Positions 1 through 7,532 of a stretch of 11,144 nucleotides of DNA are shown in pieces; positions within the stretch are counted from its first letter, which is position 1, and every line of letters begins with the position of its first letter. The position numbers were made by a program, and so were the translations under genes. Below the pieces are notes generated by a model, which was not told the origin of the DNA, did no database searches, and was given only the letters and a program-made list of their open reading frames with translations. This DNA is from an uncultured Collinsella sp. (lineage in GTDB: Bacteria; Actinomycetota; Coriobacteriia; Coriobacteriales; Coriobacteriaceae). The stretch covers positions 1 to 11,144 of the forward strand of contig CABUWA010000058.1 in NCBI GenBank assembly GCA_902495085.1, given 5' to 3'.

Positions 1-11
1 AGAACGTTCAT
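1..11 (-). CDS. Possible start of a minus-strand gene cut by the window edge
   Basis: An ATG on the minus strand at 11-9 follows a GGGAGA purine run (complement of 15-20) that could be a ribosome binding site, although the spacing is short. The visible product is only Met-Asn-Val, so no function can be given. Upstream of it (23-51) lies an imperfect GC-rich inverted repeat that would fall in its 5' leader. The alternative is that this is non-coding and the signal is chance. Confidence 0.25.
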
Positions 12-22
12 GTGTCTCCCTA

Positions 23-51
23 CTAACAGGCGGTGTGGCGCCGCCAGGTTA
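23..51. repeat. Imperfect GC-rich inverted repeat
   Basis: GGCGG at 29-33 pairs with CCGCC at 41-45 around a 7-base loop. An outer TAAC/GTTA pair (about 24-27 and 48-51) extends the stem across an uneven mismatch. It sits between the terminator-like hairpin at 65-98 and the possible gene start at the left edge, so it could be a leader structure of that gene. Its role is unknown. Confidence 0.35.
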
Positions 52-64
52 CATACGCTTCAAT

Positions 65-98
65 AATAAACCCAAACGCCCTCGCGCTCGGGTTTATT
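65..98 (-). terminator. Terminator-like hairpin after the MFS gene
   Basis: AATAAACCC (65-73) and GGGTTTATT (90-98) form a perfect 9-bp stem around a 16-base GC-rich loop. It lies about 34 bases past the MFS stop codon. On the minus strand the stem ends in an A/T-rich stretch (TTTATTATTG) rather than a clean U-run, so termination is likely but not certain. Confidence 0.55.
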
Positions 99-131
99 GC
101 GTTGATATATAAGTTATCGGTGCCTAAATAC

Positions 132-1292
132 TCATGGCCTTTGACTTGTAAGACGAAATAGCGCGGGGATATACACCAGGGAAGAAATCCCGAGCGCAAC
201 AAGCAATACGACTCGAATGCCCGCAACGCTACTCAACACAGCGTTGAGCAGATAGAAAAGAACAGCACCCACCGCCACCATCTGGCTTTGAACCGAAATC
301 AGTGAACAGCGCATCGAAGAATCGGCAGCATTTTGGAAAACTGAGTATTTGATTGGGGCAAACAACGAGTACGCAACCGTCTGCAGCACATAGAACACGG
401 GCAGCAAATTAGCCGGAGTAAGGGGAATCAAAAACAAAGCTGTCAATACTAAGCGAATGATGCCGCATATACGCGCAAAACGGCCCTTGTCGACACGAGT
501 AATCGCACTGGGCACAATAAACCCTATGGAGGCGGAGGCAAGGAGCTGGACCGCAATGGTCACGCCTGAAGCGATGGCATTCATTCCGCGACCCGCAAGC
601 AGCAGTGAGAAAAAGTCTTCCAAGGCGACAAAAGCAAACGCCTGAGAACAGTCCATGATGAACGCTGAACGAAGAATGCCATTGCACGCAATAGCGGCAC
701 CGATCATCTTCGGGCTAATTCCACGCTCAGGTGTCCCCGCAGTGCCCCCTCTTCGCATCTCAGGAATGCAGACAACGACAACCAACGTCAACACCATTGC
801 GCTGATATCTGCCGAAAGACCAATGAGATATGCACCGACAGACGAAATGAAACCGCCCACGCAAGCGGAGATGGCATAAGAGGCATAGAAAACAAATCGC
901 TCAACGACATTAAGTCTCACGAGCTGGTCCTGAGAGACGCTGTCAATGTAAATCGCTTCTATGGATCCGCTCACACATGCAACGGCAAAACCTTTGAGAG
1001 CAAACGCGCCGATTAAAAGCAGAGGAGAACGGACGAGAAGCAGGGCGACATAGTATCCAAGCATCCCCACGACGCCAACGAGACCACTTGTCTTTCGTCC
1101 AAACCTATCGGCAATATAGCCAGTGGGAACTTCAAGGATGAACTTGCTCACTTGATATGCAATCATCATGCTTGAAATCGCCACCATCGAGAATCCGACG
1201 AATTCAAGGTAAACCGTCAGAAAATACAAAATAGTGCTGAAGTTCGACAGAAAAACGAACGTCATATAAAGCAAAACCGTACGGTTTTTCAT
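132..1292 (-). CDS. MFS transporter
   Basis: A 386-residue polytopic membrane protein of the major facilitator superfamily, probably exporting or importing a small molecule by proton antiport or symport; the substrate cannot be read from sequence. Hydrophobic segments run through the whole length. The loop between helices 2 and 3 carries the MFS signature GYIADRFGRKTSG (residues 58-70), preceded by EVPT, a combination common in drug-efflux-like members. I chose the ATG at 1292 because GGAGGG (complement of 1299-1304) lies 6 bases upstream; an in-frame TTG at 1316 would place that site inside the gene. The LysR-type regulator gene lies directly upstream on the same strand, so this is probably a regulator-transporter pair. 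The region is lower in G+C than its housekeeping neighbours, which hints at a different origin. Confidence 0.9.
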   Translation of the reverse strand: MKNRTVLLYMTFVFLSNFSTILYFLTVYLEFVGFSMVAISSMMIAYQVSKFILEVPTGYIADRFGRKTSGLVGVVGMLGYYVALLLVRSPLLLIGAFALKGFAVACVSGSIEAIYIDSVSQDQLVRLNVVERFVFYASYAISACVGGFISSVGAYLIGLSADISAMVLTLVVVVCIPEMRRGGTAGTPERGISPKMIGAAIACNGILRSAFIMDCSQAFAFVALEDFFSLLLAGRGMNAIASGVTIAVQLLASASIGFIVPSAITRVDKGRFARICGIIRLVLTALFLIPLTPANLLPVFYVLQTVAYSLFAPIKYSVFQNAADSSMRCSLISVQSQMVAVGAVLFYLLNAVLSSVAGIRVVLLVALGISSLVYIPALFRLTSQRP

Positions 1293-1372
1293 GCTCCGCC
1301 CTCCAAGAGTCAGCAATCTAAATCGAAATCTTGGAAAAGCATGAGGGCAGAGCCGTCAGTCATGTGTTACAA

Positions 1373-1395
1373 GGCGTCAACATTCACTTGACGCC
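1373..1395. promoter_or_regulatory. Perfect 8-bp inverted repeat between LysR and MFS genes
   Basis: GGCGTCAA (1373-1380) and TTGACGCC (1388-1395) are perfect inverted copies separated by 7 bases. The element sits 17 bases past the LysR stop codon and about 80 bases before the MFS start. It could be a weak terminator or processing hairpin (no U-run follows), or an operator for the adjacent regulator or another dimeric factor. The sequence alone does not decide. Confidence 0.5.
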
Positions 1396-1411
1396 ACGAG
1401 GCCAAATGACC

Positions 1412-2302
1412 TCACGAAGCGAGATGACGCAATAGGTGAAGAAATACCGTCTGGTGTCGATCGGTCCAGGCATTTTGTCGATAGCAAAAGTAGATGGGCA
1501 AGGCTACGTCATGCGAGCCTTCAATGGAGCACTCGCTCACTTCCAGTCCATCTGATGCGAGAGAAGAGCCAGAAAAACTCAATATCAATCCCCCGGCTTG
1601 AAGAAACTCAGCCTGCGCCCTGTTTCCGTATTCGACATCGCGAAAGCGGAAATTAACCAGCTGAGCCTCGGGACATTGATTAATCGCATTGAGACAGGGC
1701 GACAAATTAATTGGAACAGCGAGCCTGCCGCCCAGTAACTCACGAACGGTCATAGCACCCACAGATTGATGACCAGCTGGGCACGAAAGAACCTTGAGCT
1801 CCTTTTCACCCAAGTATTTCGAAGAAAGGACACTGTCCCTTGGTTCCTCAAATGAGATGGCCGCATCCGAAATGCCAAGCACAAGTGATTCAAAACATGT
1901 AGCCGTTGGCTGATGCCACGCATCAAGGTGAATCTGAGGGTGCGAGCTTTCAAACGAGTCGTACCAGTTTTCGGAAAAAAGGCGCCCCCGCCCGTGAAGA
2001 CAGGGGGCGTAAAGACGGAAATGGCCGTCGGGCGAAACGCTGCCGTTCCCCGATTGAGCGTACTTTTTGAGATCGTCGACTTGCGCCAGGATCACGCGTG
2101 CACGACGCGCAAATTCTCTGCCCGCCGGAGACAAAACAGCTTCCCCCGCCGATCGGTCGAGCAAAACGATCTGATACTCAGATTCCAACTTTTTGATTGC
2201 CGACGAAACGGCCTGCGGACTCACATGAACGGCGCGAGCTGCTTTACGCACGCCACCATAGTTCGCTACCGCTTGAAGGTATTCGAGTTGAGAAAGCTGC
2301 AT
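1412..2302 (-). CDS. LysR-family transcriptional regulator
   Basis: A 296-residue LysR-type regulator, the usual length for the family. The N-terminus is a winged helix-turn-helix: residues 1-60 show the typical pattern, with KAARAVHVSPQAVSSAIKKL (about 20-39) as the DNA-recognition helices and LLDRS leading into the wing. Residues about 90-296 would be the effector-binding periplasmic-binding-like domain. The ATG at 2302 has GGAG (complement of 2309-2312) 6 bases upstream. The gene is followed on the same strand by the MFS gene, and it probably controls that gene in response to an unknown ligand. LysR regulators are often transcribed divergently from their target; this co-directional layout suggests co-transcription or a site in the 119-base gap. 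The hinT-like gene ends 41 bases upstream with no clear terminator between. Confidence 0.94.
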   Translation of the reverse strand: MQLSQLEYLQAVANYGGVRKAARAVHVSPQAVSSAIKKLESEYQIVLLDRSAGEAVLSPAGREFARRARVILAQVDDLKKYAQSGNGSVSPDGHFRLYAPCLHGRGRLFSENWYDSFESSHPQIHLDAWHQPTATCFESLVLGISDAAISFEEPRDSVLSSKYLGEKELKVLSCPAGHQSVGAMTVRELLGGRLAVPINLSPCLNAINQCPEAQLVNFRFRDVEYGNRAQAEFLQAGGLILSFSGSSLASDGLEVSECSIEGSHDVALPIYFCYRQNAWTDRHQTVFLHLLRHLAS

Positions 2303-2343
2303 AGATTACTCCAAAGGCAGCCAAGTCGACGGCCCACGCGCCC

Positions 2344-2679
2344 TCAGATGAGGTTCTCGCCCAGGTTCTTGCCGCCGAGGACGTGCATGTGAAAGTGCAT
2401 GACGGTCTGACCGGCGTTGACGCCCTTGTTGGAGATGACGCGGAAACCGTCCTCCAGACCCTTGGCCTTAGCGACCTCCTGGATGGCGTGAGCCATGGCG
2501 CCCATGGTCTCGGCAGGTACGTTGTCGGCGATGTCGCTGTAGTGCTTCTTGGGGATCACGAGCGTGTGGACCGGCGCCTGGGGGTTGAGGTCGTCGAAGG
2601 CGATGACCTGATCGTCCTCATAGACAACGGTCGAGGGGATCTCGTGGTTGGCAATTTTGCAGAAGATGCAATCGCACAT
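2344..2679 (-). CDS. hinT: HIT-family nucleotide hydrolase (HinT-like)
   Basis: A 111-residue cytosolic histidine-triad protein. The family hydrolyses nucleoside phosphoramidates and aminoacyl-AMP. The active-site triad is seen as HFHMH (His95, His97, His99), followed by LGG as in HinT proteins. The N-terminal CIFCKIA (residues 4-10) and EIPSTVVYEDD (13-23) are typical of the bacterial HinT/PKCI branch, with a CxxC that binds zinc in some members. The ATG at 2679 was preferred over an in-frame GTG at 2697 because AAAGGA sits upstream at good spacing and the protein then starts at the usual family position. It follows xseB on the same strand with a 49-base gap that holds a perfect TATAAT, so it may be read both from xseAB and from its own promoter. 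Confidence 0.93.
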   Translation of the reverse strand: MCDCIFCKIANHEIPSTVVYEDDQVIAFDDLNPQAPVHTLVIPKKHYSDIADNVPAETMGAMAHAIQEVAKAKGLEDGFRVISNKGVNAGQTVMHFHMHVLGGKNLGENLI

Positions 2680-2708
2680 GGTTGGTTCCTTTCTCACAGA
2701 CCAAGGTA

Positions 2709-2714
2709 ATTATA
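2709..2714 (-). promoter_or_regulatory. Candidate -10 box for the hinT-like gene
   Basis: A perfect TATAAT on the minus strand lies in an A/T-rich patch inside otherwise GC-rich sequence, about 30 bases before the ATG at 2679. No good -35 hexamer is visible at 16-18 bases spacing. The box lies within a short inverted repeat (GACCAA at 2699-2704 and TTGGTC at 2716-2721), which could be an operator or chance. Confidence 0.4.
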
Positions 2715-2728
2715 TTTGGTCGGGATGG

Positions 2729-2995
2729 TTAGAACGAGAGGTTGTCGTCCGTGTTGGCGGCTTCGCCGTCGGCGAGCACGTCGTTGCCGTCGACGTCCTT
2801 AAGGAGCACCGAGACCTTCTGCTCGGCATCGGACAGGCGGGTGCGCAGGCTCTTGAGGAGCTCGACGCCGCGGGTATAGCTCTCGAGCGACTGCTCGAGC
2901 TCCATATCGCCCGACTCCAAGCTGCGTATGATGAGCTCCAACTCCTGCGAAGCCTGCTTGTACGTAAGCTGCTCGACCGGGGTCTTCTCTGCCAT
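2729..2995 (-). CDS. xseB: Exodeoxyribonuclease VII small subunit
   Basis: An 88-residue protein matching the XseB family in length and pattern: TYKQASQELELIIRSLESGD (residues 11-30) and LEQSLESYTRGVELLK (33-48), which form two long helices. XseB binds in several copies to XseA to form the single-strand-specific exonuclease VII that degrades DNA to short acid-soluble oligonucleotides. The acidic tail (DGNDVLADGEAANTDD, about 69-84) is probably disordered. The ATG at 2995 is preceded by AGGAAAGGA. It lies 42 bases downstream of xseA on the same strand, the usual operon order. Confidence 0.93.
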   Translation of the reverse strand: MAEKTPVEQLTYKQASQELELIIRSLESGDMELEQSLESYTRGVELLKSLRTRLSDAEQKVSVLLKDVDGNDVLADGEAANTDDNLSF

Positions 2996-3037
2996 ATCTG
3001 TTTCCTTTCCTAAAGGTTTATCGCTATGAAACGCGGC

Positions 3038-4489
3038 CTACTCGACCGTATCGACCGTTGCTGCTACGTTGCCGTCTGCCATGCGCACGCGGATGGCGTC
3101 GCCCGGCTTAAAGGTCTTGGCGCTCGTAGCCACGCCGTCATCGCTGTACGCGATGGAGTAACCGCGGGCAAGTACCTTAAGCGGCGACAGAGCATCGAGC
3201 GAAGCCGCTGCACGGCCCAGGTCGGACGCGGGTTTACTGAGCATCGTGCGCCCCTGATGCTCTAGACGGGAGCTTGCGAGCGTGAGCGCATGGCGCTTGC
3301 CATCGAGCCCTGAGGTGCTTGCAACCAGATGCTCGGGCAGGCGTTCAAAGCTGGATCGGAAAGCTCCGACCGAGCGTACTATGGCACCCGACAGGCGATC
3401 GGCGGTCAGCGCAAGCTCCGATTCGCGACGCTCGACCATAAATGTGGGGTCGTTGAGGCACGGGCGGCACGCAGCCGCATCGAGCGCATCGCCCAGGCGA
3501 GCCGTATAGGTATCCCAGGCACGGCGACCGCGCTGATCGAGCATCTCCAGGTCGACCTGGGCCGACCCAATCATCGATGCCATCGCGGCACCCAGACGCT
3601 GATGGCGCGCCTCGAGCACATCGGCCAACTCCGTCATAGCCGGCGCCACCGATTCTGCCGCCGCCGTGGGCGTGGAGGCGCGGCGGTCGCTCACCATGTC
3701 GCAAATCGAGGTATCGGGCTCATGGCCGATACCGGTCACCACGGGCACGGGACAGGCAGCCACTGCACGGGCAAGCTCCTCGTCGTTGAAGGTCATGAGG
3801 TCCTCGAAGGAGCCGCCGCCGCGCACCAGCAAGATGCAGTCGGGCGCCGGCGTGATGGCGGCGGCGCGGCGCAAGCCTTCAATAAGCTCTGCCGGTGCAC
3901 CCTCGCCCTGGACCTTTGCGCCCACGCAGACGAGCTCGACGAGCGGGTTGCGACGACGCAACGTGCGCTTGACGTCGTCGATTACGGCACCCGAAAGCGA
4001 GGTGACGACCGCCACGCGGGAGCAGAACACCGGTATGCGGCGCTTGCGCGCTTCGTCCATCAGACCCTCGCGGCGTAGCTTTTCGGCCAGTTGCGCCACT
4101 TGTTGACGCAGCAGACCCTCCCCCGCCAGCGAGAATGAGCGAGCGACAAAGCTCATGCGGCCCGTGGCCTTATAGAGATTAAAGCTGCCCTTAAAGCTCA
4201 CCTGCATGCCGTCGCGCAAGTCGAAGGTGCGCTTAAGGTAGGCGCCCTTCCAGATGATGCAGTCGACGGCGGCCGAGTCGTCTTTAATCTGGAAGTAGCA
4301 GTGGCCGCTTCGGGCGTTGGGACCACGGAAACCCGTGACCTCGCCCAAAACGCTCAGCTGCGGAATGGCATCGAGCGCGCCAGCGGCGATCTCCACCGCC
4401 TGGCTCACGCTAAGTTCTTTACGCTCCTGCTCATCCGATTCGTCGAACTCGGCGGAAACGCTATTGCCGGTTAGATTCCAGCCTGCCAC
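3038..4489 (-). CDS. xseA: Exodeoxyribonuclease VII large subunit
   Basis: The catalytic subunit of exonuclease VII, which digests single-stranded DNA from both ends in repair and recombination. With a GTG start at 4489 it has 483 residues. Residues about 26-121 form the N-terminal OB-fold; the catalytic part holds RGGGSFEDL (223-231) and the hallmark GIGHEPDTS...DRRASTPTAAAE (253-279). A long helical region follows, and the end keeps the usual LARGYSI segment. I preferred GTG at 4489 because a strong AAAGGAGG (complement of 4494-4501) lies just before it with a short 4-base gap; upstream in-frame ATGs at 4507 and 4516 have no such site. The N-terminal stretch before LSVSQAVE is longer than in most homologues, so a later start is possible. 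It is followed by xseB. Confidence 0.96.
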   Translation of the reverse strand: MAGWNLTGNSVSAEFDESDEQERKELSVSQAVEIAAGALDAIPQLSVLGEVTGFRGPNARSGHCYFQIKDDSAAVDCIIWKGAYLKRTFDLRDGMQVSFKGSFNLYKATGRMSFVARSFSLAGEGLLRQQVAQLAEKLRREGLMDEARKRRIPVFCSRVAVVTSLSGAVIDDVKRTLRRRNPLVELVCVGAKVQGEGAPAELIEGLRRAAAITPAPDCILLVRGGGSFEDLMTFNDEELARAVAACPVPVVTGIGHEPDTSICDMVSDRRASTPTAAAESVAPAMTELADVLEARHQRLGAAMASMIGSAQVDLEMLDQRGRRAWDTYTARLGDALDAAACRPCLNDPTFMVERRESELALTADRLSGAIVRSVGAFRSSFERLPEHLVASTSGLDGKRHALTLASSRLEHQGRTMLSKPASDLGRAAASLDALSPLKVLARGYSIAYSDDGVATSAKTFKPGDAIRVRMADGNVAATVDTVE

Positions 4490-4515
4490 GCAGCCTCCTT
4501 TCGTCATCGTGCACA

Positions 4516-4529
4516 AGGGCTTCGGCCCT
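4516..4529. repeat. Small tetraloop hairpin upstream of xseA
   Basis: AGGGC (4516-4520) and GCCCT (4525-4529) form a perfect 5-bp stem around TTCG (CGAA on the minus strand). It lies 27 bases before the xseA start, so it is in the xseA leader or the tail of the yugP transcript. No U-run follows on either strand. Confidence 0.4.
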
Positions 4530-4558
4530 GCGCAAATTCAAGTCCAACACATAGTACA

Positions 4559-4588
4559 GCGCCGCGGGGACACAAATCCCCACGGCGC
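4559..4588 (-). terminator. Strong GC hairpin after the YugP-type peptidase
   Basis: GCGCCG and GGGGA (4559-4570) pair with TCCCC and CGGCGC (4577-4588), giving an 11-bp stem interrupted only by one C/A position (U-G wobble on the minus strand), with a 6-base loop. It begins 16 bases past the stop codon of the peptidase gene, where a terminator is expected. It lacks a U-run, so it may instead protect or process mRNA between the peptidase gene and xseA. Confidence 0.55.
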
Positions 4589-4604
4589 CCAGCGACCCAA
4601 TTTG

Positions 4605-5309
4605 TTATCGGTTGGAGTTTCTGTTGTAGCGAGCCATAAGGTAGAGCAGCTGAATAATCGAGGTGAGCGCTGCGGCTACGTAGGTAAGCGCGGCGGCCGT
4701 CAGCACCTTCTTGGCACCGTTGACCTGCTTGGAACTCATACCCGACTGCTCGATGTACGCCACGGCGCGTCGGCTGGCGTCAATCTCGACGGGCAGCGTA
4801 ACGAGTTGGAACAGTACACTAAACGAGAAGAAGATCAACGCGAGGGATGTGAGCCCGGCAATGTTCATAAACAGGCCCAAGAGCAACACGATGGTCCAGG
4901 TGTTCTGGGTAAAGTTGACGACCGGCACGAGGGCGGTACGTACTTTCATCATGGCATAGCCGCTTTGACGCTGGGCGGCATGGCCCGCCTCGTGGCAGGC
5001 GACGGCAACGCTTGCGACCGACCCGCCCGAACGGTTGGCATCCGACAGATACAGGTTGTTGTCCTGCGGGTTGTAATGATCGGTGAGCTCGCCAGCGACA
5101 CCCTTGATACCCACAGCGCTACAACCGTTGGCATCGAGCATGCGGCGAGCGACCGTGGCACCCGTATCGCCGTCCGAGCGAACCTTGGACCAGGTTTTGT
5201 ACGTCGAGTTGATATAGCTCTGCGCGGCAAGACCGAGCACCGTGCAAACAAGGACAACCAGCAGGTACAGTGGGTCGATGCCAAAGCCGTAACCATAGTA
5301 ACAGGGCAT
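4605..5309 (-). CDS. YugP-type membrane zinc metallopeptidase
   Basis: A 234-residue membrane protein of the YugP / Zn_peptidase_2 family, predicted to cleave proteins at or in the membrane; natural substrates are poorly known. The zinc-binding HExxH motif is HEAGH at residues 106-110. The glutamate of LPVEIDASRRA (Glu175) is in the position expected for the third zinc ligand. Membrane segments are visible at about 14-30, 138-155, 157-173 and 203-225. The Gly/Tyr-rich start (MPCYYGYG) is typical for the family. The ATG at 5309 has GGAGG (complement of 5317-5321) 7 bases upstream. It lies 64 bases downstream of rnd on the same strand and may be co-transcribed with it. Confidence 0.94.
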   Translation of the reverse strand: MPCYYGYGFGIDPLYLLVVLVCTVLGLAAQSYINSTYKTWSKVRSDGDTGATVARRMLDANGCSAVGIKGVAGELTDHYNPQDNNLYLSDANRSGGSVASVAVACHEAGHAAQRQSGYAMMKVRTALVPVVNFTQNTWTIVLLLGLFMNIAGLTSLALIFFSFSVLFQLVTLPVEIDASRRAVAYIEQSGMSSKQVNGAKKVLTAAALTYVAAALTSIIQLLYLMARYNRNSNR

Positions 5310-5373
5310 GCGAATTCCTCCGAATCAAGTTACACGTTGGAGGCATTTTACCCACTCAAACGGCTAGGCTTCC

Positions 5374-6507
5374 CTACAGCAATTCGATTTTTCCGTCCTT
5401 CACCGTCAACCCCATATTGCCCGAGAGCAGATCGTCCAGGCGCGAGCCCACAAGCTCAAAACGCCAGCCTTCGCGCAGGGGGCTCTGCTCGGGGTGCTCA
5501 ATATAGTCGGCCAGGTCATCGCGCGAGGCGATGACCGAGGTCGCCACGCCCGAGCGCTCGGCAACCAGGCGAATGAGCGCATACATCAGGTCCGTCACGC
5601 TCTCCAACTCCGGAGAGATCTGGCGATGCCCGCGCACCATGAGTGGCAGGCGATCGTGCGGGCAGCTCGCGCCGCGCTTGATGGCCATGAGCGCGCCGTC
5701 CACATCGCGCTCCCCCAGCTGATCGGTGCCGCGGATGCCGCGGAACTCCTCAACGCGCACAGGATTGCGCTTGACGAGCGCCAGCAGCGTGTCGTCGGAC
5801 ATGACCCACTTGCGCGGGATGTTACGGCGCTCGGCGCGGTCCTCGCGCCAGGCGGCGAGCTCGCGCGCGATGCCCAACTGGTGACGGCTGCACGAATTGA
5901 TGCGTTTGACCTTGCGGAACGCCTCGTGGCGATCGGCGCGATAATGCGACTCGTCAGCCAGCGGGCGCAGCTCGTCGAGCACCCAGTCCACACGGCCCAG
6001 CTCGCGCAGGCGGCTCATCATCTCGGTATAGGCGACGATCAGGTACTTGACGTCATCGATCGCGTACTCAATCTGCTTATCGGTCAGCGGGCGACGCGAC
6101 CAGTCGGTCAGCGACTCGGTCTTGGGCAGCGAGACGCCGCAAAACGTCTGAACAAGCGCGCCATACGAAATCTGCTGGCGCTCGCCCAAAAAGGCGGCGG
6201 CGACCTGCGTATCGAAAATCGGTCGTGGCAGCACGCCTACGGTATGGAGCATAACCTCCATATCCTGCGAGCAGGCGTGGAAGACCTTGGTCACGCTCTC
6301 GTCGGCCATAAGCTCGGCCAGCGGCGATAGGTCGTCGATTACCAGGGGATCGACCGCGACGCTCTCGGCAGGGGTGGCAATCTGAACCAAGCACAGACGC
6401 GGATGGAACGTGCGCTCGCGCAAAAACTCGGTATCGACGGCAATCGCGTCGAACTCACGGGCGCGCTGGCAAAAGTCGAGTAGAGCCTGATGTGTGGAAA
6501 TGTACAT
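5374..6507 (-). CDS. rnd: Ribonuclease D
   Basis: A 3'-to-5' exoribonuclease of the DEDDy class, known for trimming tRNA precursors. With the ATG at 6507 it has 377 residues, close to the E. coli enzyme. The catalytic residues are visible: Asp25 and Glu27 in AVDTEF, Asp82 in HACSQDMEV, and Tyr148 and Asp152 in EYAIDDVKYL. A helical HRDC domain follows at about 205-275 (HQLGIARELAAWRE...LLALVKRNP), and a second helical domain is likely at the C-terminus. An in-frame GTG at 6543 would add 12 residues, but it has no ribosome binding site; the ATG places the DTE motif at nearly the same distance from the N-terminus as in E. coli. Neither start has a strong Shine-Dalgarno sequence. It is divergent from the lipid kinase gene. 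Confidence 0.94.
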   Translation of the reverse strand: MYISTHQALLDFCQRAREFDAIAVDTEFLRERTFHPRLCLVQIATPAESVAVDPLVIDDLSPLAELMADESVTKVFHACSQDMEVMLHTVGVLPRPIFDTQVAAAFLGERQQISYGALVQTFCGVSLPKTESLTDWSRRPLTDKQIEYAIDDVKYLIVAYTEMMSRLRELGRVDWVLDELRPLADESHYRADRHEAFRKVKRINSCSRHQLGIARELAAWREDRAERRNIPRKWVMSDDTLLALVKRNPVRVEEFRGIRGTDQLGERDVDGALMAIKRGASCPHDRLPLMVRGHRQISPELESVTDLMYALIRLVAERSGVATSVIASRDDLADYIEHPEQSPLREGWRFELVGSRLDDLLSGNMGLTVKDGKIELL

Positions 6508-6571
6508 ATCAACCCATCGAATAAGGTTAGGCCCGAAAAACACGGGTAGGATATCGGCATTGCCTTACAAC

Positions 6572-6577
6572 TATACT
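6572..6577. promoter_or_regulatory. Candidate -10 box in the rnd / lipid kinase divergent gap
   Basis: The 98-base gap between the divergent starts (6508-6605) holds TATACT on the plus strand, which reads as TATAGT near the same place on the minus strand. Either could be the -10 of a promoter, for the lipid kinase or for rnd. No convincing -35 hexamer was found for either strand, so assignment is tentative. Confidence 0.3.
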
Positions 6578-6605
6578 CGGTTAGTCACAGAACGGGAACG
6601 TAAGT

Positions 6606-7523
6606 ATGCGCTGCCTTATCATCCACAACCCGGCATCGGGCCCCAGCTCAGATGAAATCTACGCATTTACGCACGCCCTCGCGCAGGGCGGCGACGAGGT
6701 CGTGATGCGTTTTATCGGCGATGGCATGGAGCCCGAGGACGCCGTGGCAGACGTGCGCGAGTTTGACCGCGTGGTCGTTTCGGGCGGCGACGGCACTGTC
6801 TCCAACGTGCTCGACCAGATGCGCGGGTGCGGTGTCCCCACGCTCGTCTTCCCCTCCGGTACGGCCTGCCTGTTCTTCAACAACATCGGCAATGCCCCCG
6901 AGGCGGCGGCGCTCGCCAAGGCCTGCCGTGCCGGTCGCACGGTCAAAGTCGACATGGGCGAGCTCTTTTGGCTCGACGAGAACGGCAACGAGAAGCGCCA
7001 CGGCTTCATCATCATCGCCGGCTCGGGCTTCGACGCCGAGATCATGATGAAGGCCGCCCCCACCAAAAACGATATCGGCGAGATCGCCTACTTCCTCTCC
7101 GCGCTCGCCACGCCCAACCCCACGGTGGCGCACTTTACCATTGAGCACGACGGCATTGTCGAGGAGCTCGACGGCATTTGCTGCATGGCGGGCAATACCT
7201 CGGTCATCCAAAACGACATCAACCTGTTCCCCGACTGCCGCATGAACGATGGCATGGTCGACATTGCGGTCATCGAACCCGTGCGCACCGTGCAGCTGTT
7301 GCCTACTGTGATCACCGCCGCACTCGACCCCGCCGGCAAGGTACTCGGCCGCCCGCAGTTCAAGATCATCCAGACCAAGGAAGCCAAGATCACCTGCACG
7401 CCGTCGCTGGGCATGCAGTTCGATGGCGAGATCATCTCCAGCAACTCGGGCGTCTTTGGAGCCCGCGCGCTTCCGCAATGCCTCGACCTCATCGTCGACG
7501 AATTCTCACCGCTTGGTAAATAG
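6606..7523 (+). CDS. Diacylglycerol kinase family lipid kinase
   Basis: A 305-residue protein of the DagK/YegS/sphingosine-kinase family, which phosphorylates lipid hydroxyls with ATP, often diacylglycerol, at the membrane. It opens with the family's IIHNPASG (residues 5-12). The nucleotide-binding SGGDGT is at 59-64. The second conserved loop, usually GTxN, reads PSGTACLFFNNIG (83-95), so the usual Asn is replaced. The C-terminal domain keeps the FDGE segment (in MQFDGEI) typical of the family. The ribosome binding site is weak (GGGAAC about 8 bases before the ATG). It is divergent from rnd and is followed at once by a small membrane-protein gene. The exact lipid substrate is unknown, and a non-lipid substrate cannot be excluded. 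Confidence 0.88.
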   Translation: MRCLIIHNPASGPSSDEIYAFTHALAQGGDEVVMRFIGDGMEPEDAVADVREFDRVVVSGGDGTVSNVLDQMRGCGVPTLVFPSGTACLFFNNIGNAPEAAALAKACRAGRTVKVDMGELFWLDENGNEKRHGFIIIAGSGFDAEIMMKAAPTKNDIGEIAYFLSALATPNPTVAHFTIEHDGIVEELDGICCMAGNTSVIQNDINLFPDCRMNDGMVDIAVIEPVRTVQLLPTVITAALDPAGKVLGRPQFKIIQTKEAKITCTPSLGMQFDGEIISSNSGVFGARALPQCLDLIVDEFSPLGK

Positions 7524-7532
7524 GAGGACCCC

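Noticed and set aside
4317..5534. Long plus-strand open frame opposite xseA, the peptidase gene and rnd
   Set aside because: It spans three real genes and their gaps on the other strand and has no recognisable domain; it is an antisense shadow of GC-rich coding sequence.
5494..6330. Plus-strand open frame opposite rnd
   Set aside because: The opposite strand carries all catalytic motifs of RNase D; this frame shows only Ala/Arg/Leu-rich shadow composition.
6648..7478. Minus-strand open frame opposite the lipid kinase
   Set aside because: Antisense shadow; no ribosome binding site or domain, while the plus strand has the GGDGT kinase motif.
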